Source of the DNA: Adlercreutzia sp910585575
Lineage (GTDB): Bacteria; Actinomycetota; Coriobacteriia; Coriobacteriales; Eggerthellaceae
DNA length: 64,000 nucleotides
Strand: one strand, 5' to 3'
Assembly (NCBI RefSeq): GCF_951801035.1
Contig: NZ_CATOKT010000003.1
Made by a program: the position numbers and the translations under genes. Positions 16,500 through 25,957 of this stretch are shown piece by piece; the first letter of the stretch is position 1, and each line of letters begins with the position of its first letter. A model generated the notes under the pieces. The model saw only the letters and a program-made list of their open reading frames with translations, was not told where the DNA came from and did no database searches.

Positions 16500-17627
16500 A
16501 TGACTGCACCGTTCGAGGGCGTCGGCAAGCTTGGCTTCGGTGCCATGCGCCTTCCCCTGACCGACCCCGATGACGTAACGGCTATCGACATCGAGCAGGT
16601 CAAAGCCATGATCGATGAGTTCATCGCCCAGGGCGGCACCTATGTGGATACCGCCTTCGTGTACCACAACGGCCACTCGGAAGGCGCGCTGCGCCAGGCG
16701 CTGGTGGAGCGCTACCCGCGTGAGGCCTTCACCGTGGCCACCAAGTGCCTGGCCTGGGCCTGCCCCAGCAAGGAAGAGGCGCAGGCCTGCCTGCCCACTT
16801 CGCTGGAGCGTCTGGGCGTCGACTACATCGACTACTACCTGCTGCACAACGTGGGCGGCCCCCGCACAGCCAAGTTCGATGAGTACGACATGTGGAACTT
16901 CGTGGCGAAGGCCAAGGCCGACGGGCTCATTCGCTACGCGGGCTTCTCTATCCACGACGGCGCCGATGCGCTCGACGAGATTCTGACGGCCCACCCCGAG
17001 ATGGACTTCGCGCAGGTGCAGGTGAATTACTTGGATTGGGACGATCCCGTGGTGCAGTCCCGGCGTCTGCTAGAAGCGGCGGCCAAGCACGGCGTCCCCG
17101 CCATCATCATGGAGCCCGTGCGCGGCGGCCGCTTGGCGAATCTGCCCGAGCGCGGTGCCGAGGTGCTTCGTGCCGCAAACCCCGAGGCCAGCCAGGCTTC
17201 TTGGGCCTATCGCTTCTGTCTCGAGCAGCCGAACGTGCTGACCGTGCTGGCCGGGGCCTCCACACTCGAGCAGATGCAGGACAACATGCGCACCTTCCAG
17301 ACCCACAAACCCTTCACCGCTGCCGAACGCGAGGCCATCGACGGCGCCATCGCTGCCCTGCGCTCGGTGGACCTCATCCCCTGCACCAACTGCGGGTACT
17401 GCGTGAAGGACTGCCCCGAGGGCGTGAAGATTCCGGAAATTATGGGCATGCTGAACTTGGAGCGCACCACCGAGGACCGCGCTTTCGTGAAGAACCAGTA
17501 CAGCTGGCAGGCCACGGGCGGCCGCGCCTCCCAGTGCATTCAGTGCGGCGCCTGTGAGGCCATGTGCCCCCAGTCCATCGGCATCATCGACCACTTGGTA
17601 GAGGCTGTGGAGCACTACGAGGACTAA
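16500..17627 (+). CDS. aldo/keto reductase with C-terminal double ferredoxin motif
   Basis: A 375-residue NAD(P)H-dependent aldo/keto reductase. The catalytic tetrad is visible as Asp50, Tyr55, Lys82 and His116 (YVDTAFVYH, ATKC, LLHNV). The C-terminal ~90 residues hold two cysteine groups, CTNCGYCVKDC and CIQCGACEAMC, for iron-sulfur clusters, as in the ferredoxin-containing AKR subfamily of anaerobes. It may pass electrons between ferredoxin-like carriers and an aldehyde or ketone. The ribosome site GAGAGGAGA precedes the ATG. A convergent TetR gene follows. Substrate unknown. Confidence 0.88.
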   Translation: MTAPFEGVGKLGFGAMRLPLTDPDDVTAIDIEQVKAMIDEFIAQGGTYVDTAFVYHNGHSEGALRQALVERYPREAFTVATKCLAWACPSKEEAQACLPTSLERLGVDYIDYYLLHNVGGPRTAKFDEYDMWNFVAKAKADGLIRYAGFSIHDGADALDEILTAHPEMDFAQVQVNYLDWDDPVVQSRRLLEAAAKHGVPAIIMEPVRGGRLANLPERGAEVLRAANPEASQASWAYRFCLEQPNVLTVLAGASTLEQMQDNMRTFQTHKPFTAAEREAIDGAIAALRSVDLIPCTNCGYCVKDCPEGVKIPEIMGMLNLERTTEDRAFVKNQYSWQATGGRASQCIQCGACEAMCPQSIGIIDHLVEAVEHYED

Positions 17628-17690
17628 AGGGGCTTCACCTCTCGGCTCTATCGACCGCAGAAGCTTCGGGCCATTCTTCGGAGCGGCCCG

Positions 17691-18266
17691 CTAGCGCATG
17701 AGGTGCTCTACGCCGTGGCACGTGAGGTCGCTTAGCAGCTGGGCCGCAGTACTTTCAGGAACCGTCTTGCCCTCGCGTACCCATTGGCGGTAGAAGTCCA
17801 GGGCGGTATTGCGGATGAAGCTCTTCACCAGCTCTTCCTGATCGGATGGCATCCAGTCGAAGGGATTGCCCACGGATTTGTAGCGGTTCATCTGGGTGCG
17901 GTAGATACGCTCGCCAAAGTCATACAAGCCCGGCGCGCAGATGAGCCGCTCCACAATGGAGGGCTGGGACGCCAGAAACAGAAAGAAGCGCCGAGCGTGC
18001 CCGTCGATGTCATAGGGGTCATCGGCGGTGGTCTCGTGGTTCTCGAAAAAGTCGTCCATGATGCCGTTCATGATGCTGTCGTAGAACGCCTCGATGGTCT
18101 CGAAGTGCAGGTAGAACGTCTTGCGATTGATGCCCGCGCGCTCGGTCAGGGTCTTCACGGTGATGCGGTCGAGCGTGGTTTCCTCCATCAACTCATTGAA
18201 TGCCTCGTGCAACGCGGCCCTCGTGCGCAACACGCGAAGGTCGGCCTTCTTCTCCACGGTTCTCAC
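17691..18266 (-). CDS. TetR-family transcriptional regulator
   Basis: A 191-residue regulator with an N-terminal TetR helix-turn-helix (ITVKTLTERAGINRKTFYLH) and a C-terminal ligand/dimerisation half. It begins with GTG, supported by AGGAGGGG 6 bases upstream. It is divergent from the molybdenum reductase operon at 18509 and convergent with the aldo/keto reductase; the divergent position makes the reductase operon its most likely target. Confidence 0.87.
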   Translation of the reverse strand: MRTVEKKADLRVLRTRAALHEAFNELMEETTLDRITVKTLTERAGINRKTFYLHFETIEAFYDSIMNGIMDDFFENHETTADDPYDIDGHARRFFLFLASQPSIVERLICAPGLYDFGERIYRTQMNRYKSVGNPFDWMPSDQEELVKSFIRNTALDFYRQWVREGKTVPESTAAQLLSDLTCHGVEHLMR

Positions 18267-18508
18267 GGTTTCCCCTCCTGACAGGCTCGGATTGGCGCCT
18301 CGCGCTGGACGCGCCTCTTGCTTTTTATATTACCTCCTGCGCCGTCATTTTCTGGAACACGTAGATGCCCACATTCGAAAAAGTGCGGCATAAGCACCTT
18401 GCGGAAAAAAGTGGTTAGTGCCTTCGAACGGTGCGCTTCATACACTGCACTCATGAACAGTCCTCCTTGGGGACGGGGGACGCAAACATGAGAGAGCAGG
18501 AGGAAACC
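18267..18508. promoter_or_regulatory. divergent promoter region, tetR / molybdenum reductase operon
   Basis: 242 bases between divergent genes. The A+T-rich stretch tttttatattacc (near 18322) and the repeated motif in aaaaagtgcgg (18378) and aaaaaagtgg (18405) are the only notable features. The start of the reductase is placed at 18509 because AGGAGGAAACC lies just before it; an ATG at 18488 has no comparable site. Confidence 0.4.
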
Positions 18509-20911
18509 ATGGAGCAAAGACTTGAGGGTACCACGCTTTCCCGTCGCGGTTTCTTGCGAGCCGCCGGGGCTTTGGGTGTGGCTGGTTTTGCGGGCGCCAG
18601 CCTGACCGCCGTGGCTGCCAGCCAAGACGCCCAGGCCGATCCCGGGGAGAACGAGACGCATGGGTTCACTTACCACAACGAGCATTGCCTGTGCAACTGC
18701 ATGCTGGATTGCACTGTGCGCGACGGTCGCCTGGCCATGGTGCAGCCGCGTGAGAACGAGGACAAGCGATTCCAGAACGTGTGCCTTAAGGGCATCTCCG
18801 AAGTGCAGAACATCTACGGCGAGTCGCGCATCCAACGCCCTATGAAGCGCGTCGGGGAGCGCGGCAGCGGCGAATTTGAGGCCATCAGCTGGGACGAGGC
18901 GTTCAAGACCATCGCCGAGGAGTTCAAGAAGTGCCAGGATACCTACGGCAAGGACGCCCTGTGGATTCAGTTCTCCACTGAGGCGTCGCAGCGCTTCCCA
19001 CCACTGTTGGCCAGCGTGCTGGGCGCCCAGGCCGGCGGCATGAACGGCTACGATTTGGGCCAGGGCAACGGCCAGAGCATGGCGTTCACGCCTTGGATTG
19101 GTCTGTTCGCCCAGAATACCATGTGGGAGTGGCCCGAGGCCAAGGTGGTCATCCTGGCCAATACGAACCTGGTGGAGACGAGCCTCGTGTGGTCGCGCGG
19201 CATGTTGAACGCTCAGGAGGCGGGCACGAAGTTCATCTGCCTCGACCCGCGTTTCAGCCCCACCGCCAGCAAGGCAGACCAGTGGGTGGGCCTGCGCGCC
19301 GGCACCGACCCCGCGTTCTTCTTGGGCATGACGAACTATATTCTGGAGAACGATCTGTACGATCGCGAGCACATTCTGGCGCACACGGCGCTACCGTTCC
19401 TCATCGAGGCTGACACCGGCCACAGCCTGGCGGATGTGGCCGAGGCAACCAATCCTGAGACAGGCGAGCCGATGGAGGTGAAAACCTTTTACGTGTGGGA
19501 CGAGAGCGCGGGTAAGGCGGTGGCCGCCGAAACCGAGGGCATTGTTGCGGCCCTGGAAGGCACGTTCACTATCGACGGTAAGCGCTACACCACCCAGTTC
19601 ACCCGCCTCAAGGAGGAGATGGCGCCCTACACGCTGGAATGGACCGCCGACACCTGCGATATTCCGGCTGACACCGTGGCCCAGGTGGCTACCGAGTACG
19701 CCGCCGGCCCTTCCATCATCGACAACGGGGTGGGTGGCGTTGATAAGTTCGGCAACAACGACGTGGCCGGCCACTGCTACACGCTCATCGCGTCCATCAC
19801 GGGCAACTACGGCAAGCGCGGCACAGGCTGTGGCATCTACGGCTATCACGTGACGCCCTACGAGGCCATGCTCGGCGGCTGGCAGCTGCCCGAGGGAATG
19901 GAGCCCGCTCCCAGCCCGCAGGGCTTCTACGACATGGTGAAGACCGACAAGGTGCACGCCGCCATGTTCTTCGGTGACATCCCCACCCAGAAGGCCGCCA
20001 ACTGGAACAAGACTCTGGAGTGGATCGACTCGCTCGACTTCGTGTGCCTGGCCGACATCTACCACAGCTCGGTGACCGACTTCGTGGACATGGTGCTCCC
20101 TGTGTGCAGCAAGTTCGAGTGCGCCGACGAGGTGGGCGGCGTGAAGTGCGCCAACGCCCACATTTTGGCGAATCTGAAGGTGCTCGACCCGCTGTTTGAG
20201 AGCAAGTCAGACTTCTACATCGAGAAGGGCATCGCCGAGGCCATGGGCTACGGCGACTTATTCCCGGCCGATGGCGTGGAATACGCGAATGCCATCCTGA
20301 CCACCGACGACCCTCAGGTGGCCGGCTTCACCCTGGAGACCCTGAAGGCCAACAACGGCGCTCAGCGTCTCATCGGCTCCGAGGATCTGAATGCGCCCGA
20401 AGTGGGATTTGTGTACGGTACCGCCTCTGGCCGTCAGGAGCCCTACTACGAGGTGCTGCTCGACTTCGGCCAGGCCTTCCCCGCGTGGGAGCAGCCGAAC
20501 GAGGCCTACCCGGAGAACCCGCTGCGCGAGAAGTACCCGCTGCAGTTCAACCAGGCCCGCTCTCGCTTCCGCGTTCACTCTGCCTACTCGGGCGCTCGGT
20601 GGATCCAGGAAGTGGCCGAGCCCCACATCGAGCTGAACCCCGCGGATGCGGCCGCCCGCGGCCTGGAAGACGGCGACAAGGTGGAGGTGTTCAACGACCG
20701 CGGAAGCTTCCGCACGAAGCTGCGCCTGAACGAGGCCGTGCGTCCCGAGAGCGCCTTCATGGTGGAAAGTACCTTCCGTCAGTACCTAGACGGGACCATT
20801 ATGCAAAGCGTGTCCAACGACAACCTGAACGAACGCGGTTACGCGCTGCCCTTCGGCCCCATGATTCCCTACAACGACACGCTCATCGAGATCAAGAAGG
20901 TTGGTGAGTAA
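18509..20911 (+). CDS. Tat-exported molybdopterin oxidoreductase, catalytic subunit (DMSO reductase family)
   Basis: An 800-residue catalytic subunit of a respiratory molybdenum reductase. The twin-arginine signal LSRRGFLRA (residues 10-18) and a hydrophobic stretch send it out folded with its cofactor. Its N-terminal cluster site reads CLCNCMLDC with a fourth cysteine in NVCLKG, i.e. Cx3Cx3C plus one extra cysteine. The bis-MGD fold is seen in VVILANTNLVETSL, FICLDPRFSPTASKAD and the C-terminal domain with RSRFRVHSAYSG. It is followed directly by an iron-sulfur subunit and an NrfD membrane subunit, giving a DmsABC/PsrABC-like enzyme facing outward and using menaquinol. The electron acceptor is not determinable: DMSO, TMAO, thiosulfate or an organic compound are all possible. 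Confidence 0.9.
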   Translation: MEQRLEGTTLSRRGFLRAAGALGVAGFAGASLTAVAASQDAQADPGENETHGFTYHNEHCLCNCMLDCTVRDGRLAMVQPRENEDKRFQNVCLKGISEVQNIYGESRIQRPMKRVGERGSGEFEAISWDEAFKTIAEEFKKCQDTYGKDALWIQFSTEASQRFPPLLASVLGAQAGGMNGYDLGQGNGQSMAFTPWIGLFAQNTMWEWPEAKVVILANTNLVETSLVWSRGMLNAQEAGTKFICLDPRFSPTASKADQWVGLRAGTDPAFFLGMTNYILENDLYDREHILAHTALPFLIEADTGHSLADVAEATNPETGEPMEVKTFYVWDESAGKAVAAETEGIVAALEGTFTIDGKRYTTQFTRLKEEMAPYTLEWTADTCDIPADTVAQVATEYAAGPSIIDNGVGGVDKFGNNDVAGHCYTLIASITGNYGKRGTGCGIYGYHVTPYEAMLGGWQLPEGMEPAPSPQGFYDMVKTDKVHAAMFFGDIPTQKAANWNKTLEWIDSLDFVCLADIYHSSVTDFVDMVLPVCSKFECADEVGGVKCANAHILANLKVLDPLFESKSDFYIEKGIAEAMGYGDLFPADGVEYANAILTTDDPQVAGFTLETLKANNGAQRLIGSEDLNAPEVGFVYGTASGRQEPYYEVLLDFGQAFPAWEQPNEAYPENPLREKYPLQFNQARSRFRVHSAYSGARWIQEVAEPHIELNPADAAARGLEDGDKVEVFNDRGSFRTKLRLNEAVRPESAFMVESTFRQYLDGTIMQSVSNDNLNERGYALPFGPMIPYNDTLIEIKKVGE

Positions 20912-20913
20912 CC

Positions 20914-21531
20914 ATGACGAAGCTTGCGATCGGAATCAACCTGAAGCGTTGCATCGGGTGCAACACCTGCGCCCTGGCTTGCAAGATGCAGAACAACGTG
21001 CCTGACGGCATGCTGTGGAACCGTGTGCTTACGGAGGGCTGCGAGATGTTCGATGGCGCCGAGGGCACCTACCCGAACCTGTCCCGAACCTATCTGCCCC
21101 TTGCCTGCCAGCACTGCGAGAACGCCGCCTGCGAGCGTGTGTGCCCGACGGGCGCCACCTACAAGGACGCCTTGGGACGCGTAGAGATCGACTACGACAA
21201 GTGCATCGGCTGCCGCATGTGCATGGCCGCCTGCCCCTACAACGCCCGTACGTTCAACTGGAGCGACCCCGTGCGCTCGACGGGTGCCGGCTACGGCGAC
21301 GCCCGCGTACCCGAGCGCACGCGCGGCGTGATGGAGAAGTGCACCCTGTGCAAGGAGCGCACCGACGACGGCGACGAGCCCCTGTGCGTGCGCTGCTGTC
21401 CCGGCGATGCGCGCATCTTCGGAGATTTGGACGACCCGGACTCCGCGGTGTCGCAGCTGCGCCGCCGCCAGGACGCCGAAGTGCTGCTGGAAGAGAAGGG
21501 CACGCGCCCGCAAGTTTTCTACGTTCGCTAG
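20914..21531 (+). CDS. 4Fe-4S ferredoxin subunit of the molybdenum reductase
   Basis: A 205-residue DmsB/PsrB/NrfC-type subunit with four cysteine groups for four [4Fe-4S] clusters: CIGCNTCALAC, CQHCENAACERVC, CIGCRMCMAAC, and CTLC with CVRCC further on. It would carry electrons from the membrane subunit to the molybdenum site. It starts 3 bases after the catalytic gene stop. It has no signal peptide and is presumably exported bound to the Tat-bearing subunit. Confidence 0.92.
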   Translation: MTKLAIGINLKRCIGCNTCALACKMQNNVPDGMLWNRVLTEGCEMFDGAEGTYPNLSRTYLPLACQHCENAACERVCPTGATYKDALGRVEIDYDKCIGCRMCMAACPYNARTFNWSDPVRSTGAGYGDARVPERTRGVMEKCTLCKERTDDGDEPLCVRCCPGDARIFGDLDDPDSAVSQLRRRQDAEVLLEEKGTRPQVFYVR

Positions 21532-21544
21532 GAGGGGGAACTCA

Positions 21545-22705
21545 ATGGCTTCCGTTATGAAAAACCCGCTGGTAGTGGCAACGGGCGCGCTGGCCCTCGT
21601 GGGCATCGGCGTGTATGTGTACCAACTGATGTTCGGCTTGGGCATTACGGGCATGAACAACTCCACCAGCTGGGGTCTGTACCTCACCTGCTTCATGTTC
21701 TTCGTGGGCCTGTCCGCTGGTGGTCTCATTGTGGCTTCGTCCGCGTCCATTTTCGACATCAGGAAGTACAAGGCCGTGGCGCTGCCCGCTGTTATCTGCT
21801 CGCTGGTGTGCATTTGCTGCGCTGGTATTTGCGTGCTGGTGGATTTGGGTGGCATCCAGCGCGTGTGGCGCATGTTCACGGGGCTGAACTTCATGTCGCC
21901 TCTAGCTTGGGATATGATTGTCATCACCTGCTATCTGGTTATCAACATGGTGTACCTGTACTTCATGTGCTCCAAGAAGGCCGACCCGGCCAAAGTTGCC
22001 GTGGTGTCGCGCTTCGCGCTGCCGGTGGCCATTCTGGTGCACTCCGTAACCGCTTGGATCTTCGGCCTGGAGATTGCCCGGGAGGCGTGGAATACGGCCA
22101 TTCTGGCACCCATCTTCGTGGCGTCGGCGCTTGACTCCGGCCTAGCGCTGCTCATCCTGTCGCTGTTCGCTCTGAAGGCCAAGGGTGTGTTCGACACTTC
22201 GAAGGAGCTGTTCACCAGCTTGGCGGGCCTCCTGTGCACCTGCATTGCCGTGGACGCCTACTTCATCGGCTGCGAGATTCTTACCACGGCCTACAACGGC
22301 ACCGAGGGCGGCATGGCGGTTATTAACACGTTGCTGTTCGGCGGTACGGCCCCGTTCTTCTGGTTTGAGGTCATCTTCGGCCTGATCGCGCCCTTTTGCC
22401 TGCTGGTGTTCGCGAAGAACCGCCAGAACATGAAGGTAGTGGGCGCGGCCTCCGCCCTAGTGGTGGCAGGTGTGTTCTGCAAGCGCTGCTGGCTCATGTT
22501 CACCGGTTTCGCCACGCCGAACATCATCGGTGGCAACGGCATCACGCTGGGTACCGTCGCCGCCCAGCAGGGCGGCATGGCCGACATGTGGTCCGTCATG
22601 GGCGTGTACGCCCCGACGGTGCCCGAGGTGGTCATCACCGTAGGTATATTCGCTCTGGGTATTTGTGCCTTCACGGTGCTGTGCCATAAGCTGTTGAAGC
22701 GTTAG
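21545..22705 (+). CDS. NrfD/PsrC-family membrane anchor of the molybdenum reductase
   Basis: A 386-residue integral membrane protein with about ten hydrophobic segments, of the NrfD (polysulfide reductase membrane subunit) family, which takes electrons from menaquinol. Typical pieces are the first helices with WGLYLTCFMFFVGLSAGG and the segment SVTAWIFGLEIAREAW. The start at 21545 follows TAGGAGGGGGAA, 13 bases after the ferredoxin gene stop. The gene ends the operon, with a hairpin terminator shortly after. Confidence 0.9.
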   Translation: MASVMKNPLVVATGALALVGIGVYVYQLMFGLGITGMNNSTSWGLYLTCFMFFVGLSAGGLIVASSASIFDIRKYKAVALPAVICSLVCICCAGICVLVDLGGIQRVWRMFTGLNFMSPLAWDMIVITCYLVINMVYLYFMCSKKADPAKVAVVSRFALPVAILVHSVTAWIFGLEIAREAWNTAILAPIFVASALDSGLALLILSLFALKAKGVFDTSKELFTSLAGLLCTCIAVDAYFIGCEILTTAYNGTEGGMAVINTLLFGGTAPFFWFEVIFGLIAPFCLLVFAKNRQNMKVVGAASALVVAGVFCKRCWLMFTGFATPNIIGGNGITLGTVAAQQGGMADMWSVMGVYAPTVPEVVITVGIFALGICAFTVLCHKLLKR

Positions 22706-22733
22706 GCCTACCTAAGAACATTCCGTCTCTCGT

Positions 22734-22768
22734 GCGGGAAGGCCGTCCTCTTCGGGCGGTCTTCCCGC
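22734..22768. terminator. terminator between reductase operon and AEC transporter
   Basis: Nearly perfect 15-bp stem gcgggaaggccgtcc (22734-22748) and gggcggtcttcccgc (22754-22768), then atttt. It sits between convergent genes and may work both ways. Confidence 0.7.
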
Positions 22769-22786
22769 ATTTTCGACGTCCGACCG

Positions 22787-23728
22787 CTATAACACGGTCG
22801 TGACAAACGAGGCCAGAAGCGGAATGCTCGCTAGGGCCAGTACGGTGGTGACGAAAGTGCCTTGGGCCATTACCCGGCTGTTGCCGCCGTACTGGTAGCA
22901 GAGCATGGTGCCGTTGGTGGCCACGGGCATGCCGGTGAGCATGATGGTAACGGCAAGCATGAGGCCGCTGGGAACGAAGGGGCTGAAAACGGCCCAGATC
23001 AAGACGGGCATAACCATCAAGCGGAAAAGCGAGCAAATCCAAAGACGCGGGCTGCCCAGCAGCTCGCGCGCTGGCATATTCGCCAAAGAAGATCCGATAA
23101 TAAGCAGGGCTGCTGGGGTGGTGATGGATCCCAGGGTGTTCAGCGCGTCGCCGAGGATGGGCGCATGGTGGATGCCCAAAAGCGTCAGCACGATGGCAAC
23201 CAGGCATGAGATCATGACGGGCGTGACGAAGGTACGCCACGTAGTTTGCACTTTGACGCCGTCGGTGTCCTGGGTAAGAAACCAGGCGCCCACGGTGAAC
23301 ACAAAAAGGTTGAAGGGCAGATTGAACACGGCCGCATAGACCAGCGCGTCGGGCCCGAACACCGCGGTGAGCACGGGGTATCCGATGAAGCCCACGTTGC
23401 CGAAGCACAGCATGAATCGGTACACGCCGCGATGTCCGTCGGGAATACGCAGCAGCAGCGTGAATCCGTAGGCCACCACGAACATAATGAGCATGCTGGC
23501 AAACGAAAGCCCCAGACACTCCCACACCTCTTGAGCCGAAGGAAGCTGCGTGGCCGTAAGCACCGAGCCCAAGATCATGCCGGGCAGGGCGATGTTGATG
23601 ACCAGCTTCGACAGCATGCGATCGAACTCATTGTTCATGAAGTGCAGCTTCTTCGCCCCGTAGCCCACGGCCACGATGGCGAAGAGCGTCACAATTTCCT
23701 GGAATATGCCAAGCATGCTTTCGGGCAC
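22787..23728 (-). CDS. AEC-family transporter
   Basis: A 313-residue membrane protein with about 10 hydrophobic segments, belonging to the auxin efflux carrier family, which in bacteria transports malate, malonate or similar carboxylates. Typical are NIALPGMILGSVL, FGNVGFIGYPVL and a final PVATNGTMLCYQYGGN. It starts with GTG at 23728; AAAGGA lies 8 bases before it, while the next ATG is too far from any such site. Substrate unknown. Confidence 0.83.
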   Translation of the reverse strand: MPESMLGIFQEIVTLFAIVAVGYGAKKLHFMNNEFDRMLSKLVINIALPGMILGSVLTATQLPSAQEVWECLGLSFASMLIMFVVAYGFTLLLRIPDGHRGVYRFMLCFGNVGFIGYPVLTAVFGPDALVYAAVFNLPFNLFVFTVGAWFLTQDTDGVKVQTTWRTFVTPVMISCLVAIVLTLLGIHHAPILGDALNTLGSITTPAALLIIGSSLANMPARELLGSPRLWICSLFRLMVMPVLIWAVFSPFVPSGLMLAVTIMLTGMPVATNGTMLCYQYGGNSRVMAQGTFVTTVLALASIPLLASFVTTVL

Positions 23729-24111
23729 CGGCAGGGTCCTTTCGTCGCTATTGGCGCCCTTTGCGGGCGTAATCCAACGGAAGTTTTTCGGCTAATTTGG
23801 GCACTATTTTGCGGTTAGTTAACGCCAATCCGTCAGACACGACCCGCAAGAGGTAGTTTTCTTCCTCTGAGGAAAATGCGATCTGGGGGTTTGCTGTTGG
23901 ACGAGAGGGTGCGCGAGGGACGCCGGCAGCTTTCCGGCCCGTGCGCTGCGCAAAGCGGCTAACGAAACGAAAAATACCGGCTCAAACTTCACTGTTGCCT
24001 TCGATGCGCAATCGACAGCCTTTCTCAATGCTCGCTCTGTGGAGGTCTCTGATGCGGTCGGGCGTTGTCGTATACTGGCCACTGCTGTTTTTCGTCGTTG
24101 AAAGGATTGCC
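23729..24111. promoter_or_regulatory. divergent promoter region, AEC transporter / endonuclease IV
   Basis: A 383-base gap without a supported gene. A good -10 hexamer TATACT lies at 24071-24076, 36 bases before the endonuclease IV start; no matching -35 is evident. The A+T-rich stretch 23780-23870 probably holds the transporter promoter. An 87-codon open frame on the minus strand here has no ribosome site or recognisable content. Confidence 0.4.
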
Positions 24112-24951
24112 ATGTTCACCATCGGATGCCACCTGTCCAGCGCCAAGGGCTATCTGAAAATGGCGAAGGACGCGGTGTCCATTGACGGCAACACTTTCCA
24201 GTTCTTCACGCGCAATCCGCGTGGCGGGAAGGCCAAGGCCATCGATCCGGTGGATATAGCTTCCTTTCACGAGTACGCCAACGAGCACGGCATTGCCACG
24301 TTCCTAGCCCACGCTCCCTACACCATGAACCCTGCGGCGGCGAAGCCGGAAACGCGCCAGTTCGCCATCGAGCTGCTTACCGATGATCTCATGCGCATGG
24401 AGAACACCCCGGGTCAGTTGTACAACATGCATCCCGGCTGCCATGTGGGTCAAGGTGCGGAGAAGGGCATTGAGCTCATTGCCGACGCGCTCAACCAGGT
24501 CATGACCCCGGACCAAACCACCACGGTGCTCTTGGAAACCATGGCGGGGAAGGGCTCGGAAGTGGGCGGTCGCTTCGAGGAGCTGGCGGCCATTATCGAG
24601 CGCGTGGATCAGGCGGACAAAATGGGCGTGTGTTTGGACACCTGCCATGTATGGGAGGGTGGCTACGACATTGTCGGCAACCTTGATGGCGTGCTTGAGG
24701 AGTTCGATCGCATTGTGGGCCTCGATCGCCTGCGCGCCATTCACCTCAACGATTCCAAGAATCCTCTTGCCGCGCACAAGGATCGTCACGAGGCCATTGG
24801 CGAAGGGCACATCGGCTTCGAGGCCCTCGCGGCGGTGACGAACCATCCGGCCTTGCGTGACCTGCCCTTTTTCCTGGAAACGCCCCAGGACAATTTGGAC
24901 GGGTGGGCAGCGGAAATCGCCGCCCTGCGCGCCGCTCATCAGGAAGGGTAG
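24112..24951 (+). CDS. nfo: endonuclease IV (deoxyribonuclease IV)
   Basis: A 279-residue AP endonuclease that cuts DNA at abasic sites during base excision repair. Family signatures are IGCHLSSAKGYLKMAKDA at the start, NMHPGCHVG, TVLLETMAGKGSEVG, VCLDTCHVWEGGYD, and HLNDSKNPLAAHKDRHE, which supply the ligands of the three-zinc site. The start at 24112 is fixed by AAAGGA upstream and by the conserved N-terminus. Monocistronic, convergent with the next gene 5 bases away. Confidence 0.93.
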   Translation: MFTIGCHLSSAKGYLKMAKDAVSIDGNTFQFFTRNPRGGKAKAIDPVDIASFHEYANEHGIATFLAHAPYTMNPAAAKPETRQFAIELLTDDLMRMENTPGQLYNMHPGCHVGQGAEKGIELIADALNQVMTPDQTTTVLLETMAGKGSEVGGRFEELAAIIERVDQADKMGVCLDTCHVWEGGYDIVGNLDGVLEEFDRIVGLDRLRAIHLNDSKNPLAAHKDRHEAIGEGHIGFEALAAVTNHPALRDLPFFLETPQDNLDGWAAEIAALRAAHQEG

Positions 24952-24956
24952 GCGCC

Positions 24957-25679
24957 CTAAATCACAAAGAAGTACACGCTGAAGAACTGCAGGCAGCTGC
25001 CGGCTAAAACGAACAGGTGAAACACCGAGTGCAAGTACTTCACCTTCTTGAAGATGTAGAACACGGCGCCCACGGTGTAGCAGATGCCGCCCGCAGCCAG
25101 CAGCCAGAACCCCACAGGGTTCATCACCGCAAACAGCGTGGGCAAAAACACCACAATGGACCAGCCCAGAGCCACGTAAAGCACCGCGGAAATCCAGCGC
25201 GGACGGAAGGTCCAGAACGCTTCGAAGGCAATGCCCAGAAGCGCCACGCCCCACACGAACGCGGCGAGCCATACGCCGCCATAGGGCGCCAGGGTAACCA
25301 GGCAGTAGGGCGTGTAGGTGCCGGCAATAAGCAGGTAAATACCCGAATGGTCGAGCACCTTGAACACGCGCTTGGCGCCCTCGATGGCAATGGCGTGGTA
25401 AAGCGTGGACATGAGGTACTCCAGCAGCAGGGCGATGCCGAACACGAGGCCCGCCAAAAGCAGCATGCCGCCGCCGTCGGCCACCGACTTCACAATGAGC
25501 AGCACCAACGCCGCCACGGCCAGGCCCGCTCCTACGCCGTGGGTGACGGCGTTGAAGATTTCCTCGCCCACCGAGTACTCGCGCACGCGGCGCTTCGCCA
25601 TGCCCACGGGGCACGGCTTGGCCGCCGCCGCAGCGGCGTTGGGGGAGAGTTCGGGATGCTTGAGTGGGACGGCCTTCAT
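24957..25679 (-). CDS. hemolysin III family protein (PAQR-like membrane protein)
   Basis: A 240-residue protein with seven hydrophobic segments and the conserved motifs EEIFNAVTHGVGA, LMSTLYHAI, LDHSGIYLLIAGTYTP and HSVFHLFVLAGS, whose histidines probably bind a metal. Family members resemble the progestin/adipoQ receptors; the bacterial role (hydrolase, membrane homeostasis) is unsettled. The ribosome site AAGGAGGA precedes the ATG. Confidence 0.9.
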   Translation of the reverse strand: MKAVPLKHPELSPNAAAAAAKPCPVGMAKRRVREYSVGEEIFNAVTHGVGAGLAVAALVLLIVKSVADGGGMLLLAGLVFGIALLLEYLMSTLYHAIAIEGAKRVFKVLDHSGIYLLIAGTYTPYCLVTLAPYGGVWLAAFVWGVALLGIAFEAFWTFRPRWISAVLYVALGWSIVVFLPTLFAVMNPVGFWLLAAGGICYTVGAVFYIFKKVKYLHSVFHLFVLAGSCLQFFSVYFFVI

Positions 25680-25957
25680 GGATCCTCCTTGGAATAGGTG
25701 GTAGGGGCATCATAGCCCACCGAGAAGCCCCTGGGGGTTCCAAGATGAAAACAGTGGCGAAAGAACGCGTTGAGCTAATCGCAGAAAATGCCTACTGAAC
25801 AGGAAGTTTATCCTAAATACCCCCTTTTGGGTTATGGGTTCTACCCACCTTGGGTGAGGTGCGAAAGGGCGTCTTCCTCCTATGATCGGTGCCGTGCTCG
25901 GAAAGGCGAAAGTGCTCCGAGACACCCACTGAGGATCAGGTATTAAAGGAGGAAATC
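25680..25957. promoter_or_regulatory. divergent promoter region, hemolysin III / second Tat flavoprotein
   Basis: 278 bases. Imperfect matches of a 9-10 base unit recur: ttttgggttatgggttctacccaccttggg near 25825. The flavoprotein ribosome site AAAGGAGG at 25946-25953 is very strong and decides the GTG start at 25958. Confidence 0.4.

Noticed and set aside
23819..24082. 87-codon minus-strand frame before endonuclease IV
   Set aside because: No ribosome site and no family-like content; it lies across the promoter region of nfo.
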